Assembly: GCF_014636315.1 (NCBI RefSeq)
Contig: NZ_BMED01000010.1
Coordinates: 8,397-67,011, forward strand
Direction: 5' to 3'
From: Parundibacterium terreum
GTDB lineage: Bacteria > Pseudomonadota > Gammaproteobacteria > Burkholderiales > Burkholderiaceae_D
Length of the DNA: 58,615 nt
Part shown: piece after piece, positions 25,817 to 32,660 of the stretch
How the letters are laid out: every line of letters starts with the position of its first letter
Numbering within the stretch: the first letter of the stretch is position 1
Notes under the pieces: generated by a model
What the model saw: the letters and a program-made list of their open reading frames with translations, nothing else
What the model was told of the DNA's origin: nothing
Database searches by the model: none
Made by a program: the position numbers and the translations under genes

Positions 25817-27874
25817 TCAGTGTGGTTTGTCGTGCGACTCTGAATGCTCATCGGTACTGGTGGCCGCCGGCGCCACGCTCAATACCGGTTCAGTGTCTTT
25901 TGGCGGAAAGAAGAAATCGCGCGTGCCGCTGAAGAAGCGTTTCAGTATCAGCAGCGCCAGTGCGCCGCCGCGGCCGAAGCTGACCCGCCGTGAGCGCAGT
26001 GCCACCAGCAGTGCCAGGCTGAAGCTGACACCCAGATTGACCATGCCTATCAGCATGATGCCGCACAGAGAATACAGCGCCAGTTGCCAGCTGATGTGAT
26101 GGTCAAGTCCTACCAGCGCAAACGCAAAATTGGCGCTGGAAAAAGTAATATGGCGTATGTCTATCGGCAAGCCGAAGAAGGAACCCAATTGACCTATGGT
26201 GCCCAGCATGATGCCGAAAAAGAAGTTACCTGCCAGTGCGCCCAGGTTGTTGCCTATGTAGCCGGTGATACGGTTTAGCCGGTTTTCGCCGAGTATTTTT
26301 TGTAGCCACTTCAACTGCCTCAAGCGTTCCGGGATATTGCTGTAACTGGCCTTGTTGTCGTAATAGCCGGAGATCAGTCCGGACAGGAACAGGCAGACCC
26401 CGGCAATCGCCGCATGCGGCAGCGCCAGGCTATAGATGGGGTCTATGTCTTCCAGCAGGTGTCTGGCCTTGTCGGGCGACACCAGGTGGCTGCCATAGAT
26501 GCCGTACCAGGCCCAGGCGATCGCATATGCGGTCGGTATGGCCAGTGCGACGTTGCCGATGATGGCGATGAATTGCGAGCGCAATACACGGACTACCAGT
26601 TCCACCAGCTCGTACAGTTTTTCCTTGCCCTCGTCGATGGATTTTGCGATCAATGCTGCGGTCATCGCCGGCTGCTTGGTCGCCACCGTAAAATGCAGTA
26701 CGTGGATCAGCATGAAGCCGAAAGAATAGTTCAGACTGTACAGCAGTGCATAACCGAAAGGCGCGAGCAACATTTTGCCGAACAGTATCTTGATCGTCGC
26801 CATGAAGCCGACAATGAAACCGGCTCCCAGTGCGGAGCGCAGCATCTCATACCACTCGCTGCGGTTATTGGTGACGTAGTGCTCGCCGCTGCGCCCGGCA
26901 CGCTCGGTTACCTGCAAGGACAAGAGTTCGGTATTGCTGCTGACCAGGTCGGTGAGGCTGCTCTTGTGGTTGTCGGCCGTGACCAGCTCTTTCAGACAAC
27001 GCACGCTGATCAGTATTGCGTCTTCGCTGTTCTTGCTGTCCAGCAGATCCAATAGCATGCGCAGGCGCTTGATGCTTTGCGTCACCCGTAACAGCAGGCG
27101 CGTCAGGCTGACAGACGCACCTTGGGTCGCAGCATTGCGGCGTATCTTGACGATGATGTCTTCACATTGCGTCAGCAAGACCTCGACATGGGCGCCGTCC
27201 TCGCGCTCGGATTTGCGGTCCACCAGCCAGGCGCTGTACTTGGCGATATAGGCATTGATCTCGTCGTTCTGGCGCAGGAAGGGCGATTCGAAGCGTTCTA
27301 TGTCGGGATGATTGCGCACCAGTTCCGATTCCAGGCCGATCGCAGTGACGCGGTAAGACAGCACCTGTATCGCTCCCAGTATTTCCTGGGTTACGGTCGC
27401 ATACGAAGGGCGCAGCTTGTTGACGCGGAACCCAAGAGTGCTGAACAGGCTGGCCCAGGCCGCGTCGCTGACGGCAGCGACCCAAATATGGTCATCCGTG
27501 CGGTCGAACAACTGGCCGAATACGTCTTTCAGGTAATCGTCATTGATCAGCGGCGGCAGCCATTTTTCCGTCAGCCTGTGCCAGGCAGCACCCCAGAAGC
27601 CCTGGTTGGGCGTGATACCGGTGTCTGTCAGCAGGTGCACCAGTTTGCGCGTGACAACCACATTGGCAATATATTCGCGCAATCCTTCGGCCCAGGCCGG
27701 ATGCTGGTCCAGCACAAAGCACAGGGCACGGATATTGTCGGTAGCGGTGACAACATCATGGGGTTTGCGTGGCCGTATCCTGGCGACGAGTTCGCGTAGC
27801 AGGGCGATGTCACGGTGGGGGGTATGTTGCGCGTTGTTACTAACGATGCGAATAAGGACGTCATCTATGGACAA
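25817..27874 (-). CDS. Gcr-type large membrane protein (labelled site-specific recombinase)
   Basis: The 685-residue protein has a soluble helical N-terminal half (about residues 1-330) and a C-terminal half with several hydrophobic segments (GAGFIVGFMATIKILFG, ALLYSLNYSFGFMLIHVLHF, IAIIGNVALAIPTAYAIAWAWYGIYG, LPHAAIAGVCLFLSGLISGYYDN and others). It matches what I remember of the family annotated as site-specific recombinase after gonococcal Gcr. No tyrosine- or serine-recombinase active site is visible, and the membrane helices make a recombinase role unlikely. The start is TTG 27874, fixed by AAGGAGA about 7 bases upstream on the minus strand; no ATG exists near the N-terminus. It heads the Gcr-DUF4239 unit. 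Confidence 0.75.
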   Translation of the reverse strand: MSIDDVLIRIVSNNAQHTPHRDIALLRELVARIRPRKPHDVVTATDNIRALCFVLDQHPAWAEGLREYIANVVVTRKLVHLLTDTGITPNQGFWGAAWHRLTEKWLPPLINDDYLKDVFGQLFDRTDDHIWVAAVSDAAWASLFSTLGFRVNKLRPSYATVTQEILGAIQVLSYRVTAIGLESELVRNHPDIERFESPFLRQNDEINAYIAKYSAWLVDRKSEREDGAHVEVLLTQCEDIIVKIRRNAATQGASVSLTRLLLRVTQSIKRLRMLLDLLDSKNSEDAILISVRCLKELVTADNHKSSLTDLVSSNTELLSLQVTERAGRSGEHYVTNNRSEWYEMLRSALGAGFIVGFMATIKILFGKMLLAPFGYALLYSLNYSFGFMLIHVLHFTVATKQPAMTAALIAKSIDEGKEKLYELVELVVRVLRSQFIAIIGNVALAIPTAYAIAWAWYGIYGSHLVSPDKARHLLEDIDPIYSLALPHAAIAGVCLFLSGLISGYYDNKASYSNIPERLRQLKWLQKILGENRLNRITGYIGNNLGALAGNFFFGIMLGTIGQLGSFFGLPIDIRHITFSSANFAFALVGLDHHISWQLALYSLCGIMLIGMVNLGVSFSLALLVALRSRRVSFGRGGALALLILKRFFSGTRDFFFPPKDTEPVLSVAPAATSTDEHSESHDKPH

Positions 27875-28049
27875 TATTGCTCTCCTTCTTGGTCCTGTAG
27901 GTTCCCAGATTGATGAACCCGTGTTGATTTTAAGTCATTTTCCCCGCAAAAAGGGTTTTGTCGATGTAGTTGCCGCCTGCACCGTCTGAGGGGGACGTGG
28001 GCTGCTATGGTAAAGTGGAGGCTTGTTCATAAAATAGTAGGTCTGCTCG

Positions 28050-29366
28050 TTGGATAATCTTTTGCTGGTGATTGCCGCCTTGTTCCTGGTGGTGTTGAAT
28101 GGTTTTTTTGTTGCGGCTGAGTTCGGCCTGGTAAAACTGCGGCAGACACGGGTGCGCGCCATCGCAAAAACCAGCGGCGTGCAGGGCCGCATACTTGCCA
28201 CTGTCCATCAGCGTCTGGATGCTTATCTGTCCGCGTGCCAACTGGGCATCACGCTGGCTTCACTGGGCCTGGGCTGGATAGGTGAACCGGCTTTTGCCCG
28301 CTTGCTGGAACCCCTGCTGAGCGCCATAGGCGTTACCTCGCAGGACCTGATCCATGGTATTTCCTTCTTCTTCGCTTTCTTCGTCATTTCCTTCCTGCAC
28401 ATCGTCGTCGGTGAGCTGGCGCCGAAGTCCATGGCGATACGCATGCCGGAGCGGGTCTCCTTGTGGACCGCACCCGCTCTGTATCTGTTTTACTGGGCCA
28501 TGTATCCCGCCATCTGGACCCTGAACTGGAGTTCCAACAAGGTGCTCAGCCTGCTGGGGCTGGATGAGCATCATGGAGGCGATGCCCACTATTCGCAGGA
28601 CGAGCTGAAGCTGATCCTGCGCACCCGCCACCCGGGCGACAAGCTGGTCAGCGACGAGCGCAGCATCATGGCGCAGATGCTGGACTTTGCGGATCTGGAA
28701 ATTTCCGACCTGATGCGCCCTATCAATGAAGTGGTGGCGATGTACAAGGAAAAATCGCTGGAAGACAATATGCAGACGGCTTACCGCAACCGCTTCAGCC
28801 GCTACCCGTATTTCGACAGCGACGGCAAGACAGTGCTGGGGATGCTGCATCTGAAGGATCTGTTTCTGGCCAGGCAGGGCAACAAACCGGTGGCCGATCT
28901 TGGCAAGCACCTGCGCCAGGTAGAGTTCGTGCCGCCTACCATGCCGGCATTGGAATTGTTCCGCCGCTTCCGCAAGGGCGCGCCGCATTTTGCGATTGTC
29001 GGCTACAAGGGCAGCAAGCCGGTTGGATTCCTGACGCTGGATAATTTGCTGAGCGCACTGGTCGGCCAGATTCGCGACGAATTCCGCCAGAATGAAAATG
29101 ACTGGACGCGTCAGGATGACGGCACCTTGCTGGGCAAGGGCAGCCTGCCTCTCTATACGCTGGGTACCGCGCTGGGTATAGACCTCGATAGCGAAGAAGT
29201 GGAATCCATAGGCGGCTTGATCATGCACCAGTTGGGAGACTTGCCGGAAGAGGGGCAGAAAGTTGAGTTCGATCACTTTGATGCCGTGGTCAAAAAAATG
29301 AATGGCCCGCGCATTGTTCTGGTGCGCATCTATCCCAAGGATGTGGGCGACACCCACCACCCTTAA
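28050..29366 (+). CDS. CNNM/CBS-domain transporter-like protein (hemolysin family)
   Basis: The 438-residue protein has an N-terminal CNNM (DUF21) membrane domain with four hydrophobic segments and the family motifs NGFFVAAEFGLVKLR, LSACQLGITLASLGLGWIGEP and VVGELAPKSMAIR. Two CBS motifs follow (about residues 215-335), then a C-terminal CorC/HlyC domain ending in VRIYPKD. Family members are linked to Mg and Co resistance or efflux; the old name hemolysin is misleading. The start is TTG 28050, judged by the family's N-terminus; no ATG is available nearby. It is divergent from the Gcr-type gene with a 175-base gap. Confidence 0.88.
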   Translation: MDNLLLVIAALFLVVLNGFFVAAEFGLVKLRQTRVRAIAKTSGVQGRILATVHQRLDAYLSACQLGITLASLGLGWIGEPAFARLLEPLLSAIGVTSQDLIHGISFFFAFFVISFLHIVVGELAPKSMAIRMPERVSLWTAPALYLFYWAMYPAIWTLNWSSNKVLSLLGLDEHHGGDAHYSQDELKLILRTRHPGDKLVSDERSIMAQMLDFADLEISDLMRPINEVVAMYKEKSLEDNMQTAYRNRFSRYPYFDSDGKTVLGMLHLKDLFLARQGNKPVADLGKHLRQVEFVPPTMPALELFRRFRKGAPHFAIVGYKGSKPVGFLTLDNLLSALVGQIRDEFRQNENDWTRQDDGTLLGKGSLPLYTLGTALGIDLDSEEVESIGGLIMHQLGDLPEEGQKVEFDHFDAVVKKMNGPRIVLVRIYPKDVGDTHHP

Positions 29367-29487
29367 GCCGCAAAGCGGCCTGGGTCAACTGCATTCACTT
29401 TGACTCGGGCCAGCCAAATTCTTCCAAAACTTGCCGATACCTTTCGCCGGTGAAATCCACGGCACTCTCGCGGGGTGAGGATTTCAT

Positions 29488-29520
29488 TAACATTATATTG
29501 AAATATATAATGTTATTTCA
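29488..29520. promoter_or_regulatory. Nested AT-rich palindromes, likely operator of the sulfur module
   Basis: A perfect 10-bp inverted repeat (TAACATTATA, 29488-29497, with TATAATGTTA, 29506-29515) overlaps a second one (TGAAATA, 29499-29505, with TATTTCA, 29514-29520). They lie about 35 to 65 bases before the ArsR-type gene. AT-rich palindromes at this position are typical of autoregulated BigR/SqrR-type repressors, so this is the likely binding site controlling the whole cluster to 31717. Confidence 0.65.
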
Positions 29521-29553
29521 TATACTATGTAGTGAATACAGAGCGCAGCAAGA

Positions 29554-29886
29554 ATGGAGTGCATGGATACCGCGAAAAAATTACCCGATATGGATTTGAT
29601 GCGTGCCGCCGCCGGGGAGGCCAGCGCAGTATTGTCTGCGCTCGCCAATCCCGACCGCTTGCTGCTGCTATGCCAGCTCAGCCAGGGGGAAATGGCGGTG
29701 AGCGAGCTGGAAGAGCAACTGGACATCCATCAGCCTACGCTGTCGCAGCAATTGGGTGTATTGCGCAACCAGTCGCTGGTGAACACCCGGCGTGAAGGCA
29801 AGCGCATCTTTTATTCCATCTCGGACCCGCGCGTGCTGAGCTTGCTCTCCTTGCTGTATGACTTGTATTGCCCGAAGCCGGAATAA
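29554..29886 (+). CDS. ArsR-family repressor, BigR/SqrR-like dithiol sensor
   Basis: The 110-residue protein is a winged-helix ArsR repressor (VSELEEQLDIHQPTLSQQLGVLRNQSLVNTRREGKRIFYSI). It lacks the metal-binding ELCVCDL motif of arsenic sensors. Instead it has one Cys after the first helix (Cys40 in LLLLCQLSQGE) and one near the C-terminus (Cys106 in LYDLYCPKPE), the spacing found in the persulfide-sensing repressors BigR and SqrR, where the two form a tetrasulfide or disulfide bridge. The following sulfur-transporter genes agree. ATG 29554 is used; ATG 29563 is possible but the GGAG before it is only three bases away. Confidence 0.86.
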   Translation: MECMDTAKKLPDMDLMRAAAGEASAVLSALANPDRLLLLCQLSQGEMAVSELEEQLDIHQPTLSQQLGVLRNQSLVNTRREGKRIFYSISDPRVLSLLSLLYDLYCPKPE

Positions 29887-29951
29887 TAAAAACAGGGAGC
29901 CGTAGCCGCTGAGCCACTCAATTTGCTGCACTTTCTAAGTAAGGAGACATC

Positions 29952-30398
29952 ATGTCCATCGCCTGGAGTAATTTCACGCCTTATAGCGCTTTGCTGGGGG
30001 GAGTGCTGATAGGCCTCGCTGCCGCGGCACTGATGCTGTTCAATGGACGCATTGCCGGCATTAGCGGCATAGTCGGTGGCCTGTTTGGCCGTTCTGCTTC
30101 GTTTAGTGCGGGCGACAAAGGCTGGAGGATAGCCTTTGTGCTTGGCCTGGTCCTGGCGCCTTTTGCTTACCGCTTATTTGCTGTATTGCCGGAAAGCCAG
30201 GTCGATGCGTCCTGGCCGGTGCTGATCGTTGCCGGATTGCTGGTAGGCTTCGGCACTCGCTATGGCTCCGGCTGCACCAGCGGTCACGGCGTTTGCGGCC
30301 TGTCACGCTTTTCTGCGCGTTCACTGGTGGCGACGCTGCTGTTCATGGCCGCCGGTTTTGTCACGGTGTACTTGCTGCGGCACTTGCTGAGAGCATGA
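29952..30398 (+). CDS. YeeE/YedE family sulfur transporter, N-terminal half
   Basis: The 148-residue membrane protein has four hydrophobic segments and the family's signature in the fourth: GFGTRYGSGCTSGHGVCGLSR, with two conserved cysteines. In YeeE these cysteines pass thiosulfate through the membrane by transient S-H-S contacts; this is family knowledge. This protein and the next are the two half-size members that together equal one full YeeE-like transporter. The stop overlaps the next ATG by four bases (ATGA), so the halves are translated in equal amounts. The start follows AAGGAG at 29940-29945. Confidence 0.88.
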   Translation: MSIAWSNFTPYSALLGGVLIGLAAAALMLFNGRIAGISGIVGGLFGRSASFSAGDKGWRIAFVLGLVLAPFAYRLFAVLPESQVDASWPVLIVAGLLVGFGTRYGSGCTSGHGVCGLSRFSARSLVATLLFMAAGFVTVYLLRHLLRA

Positions 30399-30847
30399 TC
30401 ATGCCTATACTGTTGTCAGGATTGGCGGGCTTGCTGTTTGGCATAGGCCTGATCGTTGCCGGCATGGCGAATCCAGCCAAGGTGCTCGGTTTTCTGGATA
30501 TCGCGGGTGCCTGGGACCCGTCGCTGGCGCTGGTCATGGGCGGTGCCATTGGTATAGGCAGCGTGGCGTTTGCCGCGGCCAGACGGCGCAGTAAATCGCT
30601 GCTGGGTTCGTCCATGCAATGGCCCACGGCAAGCGGGATAGACCGCCGCCTGGTGTTGGGCAGCCTGATGTTTGGCATAGGCTGGGGACTGGCAGGCATT
30701 TGCCCAGGCCCTGCAATGGTTTTGCTGGGCAGCAGCAACAGCGGCAGCGGCAAGGCATTGGTTTTTGTCGTCGCCATGCTGTTGGGCATGCTGGTATTTG
30801 AATTGCTGCAGCGGCCCACAAGGACGCTTGCACAACATGAAGCTTAG
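30395..30847 (+). CDS. YeeE/YedE family sulfur transporter, C-terminal half
   Basis: This 150-residue membrane protein is the partner of the preceding gene. It opens with a family-typical segment (LAGLLFGIGLIVAGMANPAKVLGFLDI) and closes with the second conserved motif GIGWGLAGICPGPAMV, with one Cys. ATG 30395 overlaps the upstream stop; ATG 30401 six bases later is an alternative. The pairing and orientation behind a BigR-like repressor match PmpA/PmpB-type systems found beside sulfide-responsive regulators. Confidence 0.87.
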   Translation: MIMPILLSGLAGLLFGIGLIVAGMANPAKVLGFLDIAGAWDPSLALVMGGAIGIGSVAFAAARRRSKSLLGSSMQWPTASGIDRRLVLGSLMFGIGWGLAGICPGPAMVLLGSSNSGSGKALVFVVAMLLGMLVFELLQRPTRTLAQHEA

Positions 30848-30907
30848 GGTTCGGCACCACCGAACTATTGACTTACTTGGACGGCGCAGGCGAGGCTTGC
30901 GGACCTT

Positions 30908-31717
30908 ATGATCACACTGATTATTTCTTTAGCTCTGGGTATTCTGGTCGGTTCCGTGATGGGGCTGACAGGCGCCGGTGGCGGCAGCATCGCCGTACCC
31001 GCGTTGGTGGCGGGGCTGGGCTGGAGCATGCAGCAGGCGATGCCGGTGGCATTACTGGCTGTTACCGGCGGCGCGGCGGTTGGCGCTATCGAGGGCCTGA
31101 AGAAAAAGCTGGTGCGTTACCGTGCGGCGATGCTGATGGCTCTAGTGGGAATTCCATTTACCACTATCGGGGTCAAGGTCGCGCATACCATGTCGCAGCA
31201 GTGGCTGATGATCGTGTTCGCCATCGTGCTGCTCATCATTGCGGTGCGCCTGTTCCTGCAGCACCGGGTGCCGGAAGGAAACGACGAACAAAGGCATACC
31301 GTATGCCACATCAATGCGCAAACCGGCCGGTTTGACTGGACGCTGTCCACCGGTTTGATCATAGGAGCAATAGGCAGCCTGGCCGGCTTTTGCACCGGAC
31401 TGCTGGGTGTGGGCGGCGGTTTTGTGATTGTGCCCATGCTGCGCCGCTTCACCAATGTCAGCATGCACGGAGCGGTTGCCACATCATTGCTGGTGATCGC
31501 GCTGGTAGGCGCATCTGCGGTAGCCAGCGCCTTGCAGCACGGTGCTGAACTGCCATTGGCATTTACGCTGTCTTTTGTCATTGCTACCGCCGGCGGCATG
31601 CTGGCGGGCCGGCTTTTTGCCCGGCGCTTGTCGGCGCATGTGATACAGCGCAGCTTTGCAACGATGCTGCTGTTTGTTGCCGGTGGTCTCTTGCTGAAGG
31701 CTGCCGCTTTGTTTTGA
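30908..31717 (+). CDS. TauE/SafE family sulfite exporter-like protein
   Basis: The 269-residue protein has about eight hydrophobic segments and two copies of the family's glycine-rich motif: GLTGAGGGSIAVPALV near residue 20 and GLLGVGGGFVIVPMLRR near residue 166. TauE/SafE proteins export sulfite, sulfoacetate or related sulfur anions and sometimes other organic anions. Its place, 60 bases downstream of the YeeE/YedE pair and under the same probable repressor, suggests removal of sulfite or thiosulfate formed on sulfide oxidation. This specific role is inference. Confidence 0.86.
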   Translation: MITLIISLALGILVGSVMGLTGAGGGSIAVPALVAGLGWSMQQAMPVALLAVTGGAAVGAIEGLKKKLVRYRAAMLMALVGIPFTTIGVKVAHTMSQQWLMIVFAIVLLIIAVRLFLQHRVPEGNDEQRHTVCHINAQTGRFDWTLSTGLIIGAIGSLAGFCTGLLGVGGGFVIVPMLRRFTNVSMHGAVATSLLVIALVGASAVASALQHGAELPLAFTLSFVIATAGGMLAGRLFARRLSAHVIQRSFATMLLFVAGGLLLKAAALF

Positions 31718-31736
31718 TGGGGCGAAGCCGCATGTA

Positions 31737-31776
31737 TTAAATTGCAATTTTTAATGTTATTATTATTGCAATTTAA
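31737..31776. promoter_or_regulatory. 12-bp perfect AT-rich inverted repeat
   Basis: TTAAATTGCAAT (31737-31748) is mirrored exactly by ATTGCAATTTAA (31765-31776) across a 16-base AT-rich spacer. It ends 23 bases before the secreted-protein gene and starts 19 bases after the TauE/SafE stop. There is no GC-rich stem with a T run, so an operator is more likely than a terminator. It is not the same sequence as the palindrome at 29488. Confidence 0.55.
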
Positions 31777-31799
31777 TTTCGTGCGAATTCGTTCTCATT

Positions 31800-32411
31800 A
31801 TGAAAAAGCTGCTGATCGCCCTGTGCTTGCTGCCTATGCTCGCATTTGCGAAGACGGAAATGCTGACTGACAATGCCGGTAATCCGATCCTGGAGCAATT
31901 CGGTGAAGAAGGTTTTGTCGATTGCGTATTCAGGATCAGCAATTTGACTGAGGCTGGAGACAGCTACCGCTTTCACATGAGTGCTGCTCACCAAGGCGAT
32001 GTGTTGGGCCTTGATGTCGTCGTTGCCAAGGGAATCAAGGGCGCTTTTGACGCAAGCCTGAATCTGATAAAGGAGCATGTGGTCGCCCAGGGCGTCCGCT
32101 TCATACGTTCGGGACCGGAAAGTGATCGCCTGATCTCGGTGCTATCGGGCTTGTATGGAAATCCGCCGAAAAAATTGAAAATGGTCAGTCAGGAATCTTA
32201 TACGGCGATTGCTTTGCATCAGGGAAGTATCGATATCAGTGCCGAGCCGGTCAAAATCAAGATCTTCGGAAAAGATGGCGATACGGAAAAAGCCGATGCC
32301 TATTACGAGACTTTCTTCAATCTCGATCTTAAAAAACGCCTGGTATTCTGGAATGAAAAAGACCAGGGCTATCGCAAGCCCTTGATGCAAGCGCTGACTG
32401 CTGCTAACTGA
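31800..32411 (+). CDS. Secreted protein of unknown function
   Basis: The 203-residue protein starts with a compact signal peptide (MKKLLIALCLLPMLAFA, cleavage before KTE). The mature domain has one cysteine (FVDCVFRI) and alternates charged and hydrophobic segments; no known motif is seen. It does not have a lipobox at the cleavage site, so it is probably soluble in the periplasm. It stands alone between the sulfur module and fadE, just behind a long AT-rich palindrome that may control it. I do not recognise its family. Confidence 0.7.
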   Translation: MKKLLIALCLLPMLAFAKTEMLTDNAGNPILEQFGEEGFVDCVFRISNLTEAGDSYRFHMSAAHQGDVLGLDVVVAKGIKGAFDASLNLIKEHVVAQGVRFIRSGPESDRLISVLSGLYGNPPKKLKMVSQESYTAIALHQGSIDISAEPVKIKIFGKDGDTEKADAYYETFFNLDLKKRLVFWNEKDQGYRKPLMQALTAAN

Positions 32412-32660
32412 AGCTGGCACTAGACTGGTATATACTTGGCCATGCCGGGTTTGCAGTGTCCAATACCTTCCGCTTATTCCCCCTTCCTCATTTCTTCCTG
32501 CTTTCTTCCAAAACATTCTTGCCGAACTTGGCTGCATTGTTCGTTGCCGCACCGATTCCACAGGTGCTGTGGTGCATTGTGCCATGTAAGAAACAAGCGG
32601 TGCGACCAGTGAGGATGTCCTGATCGCCTGGCATAGCGAACGATAAAAAAGGGGAATCCC

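Noticed and set aside
25817..27874. Evidence for a mobile element based on the name site-specific recombinase
   Set aside because: No recombinase active-site motif, no flanking repeats or insertion site; the protein is membrane-bound.
30868..31335. 155-codon plus-strand frame overlapping the TauE/SafE gene
   Set aside because: Out-of-frame shadow rich in Gly and Arg; the TauE/SafE frame has both conserved glycine motifs.
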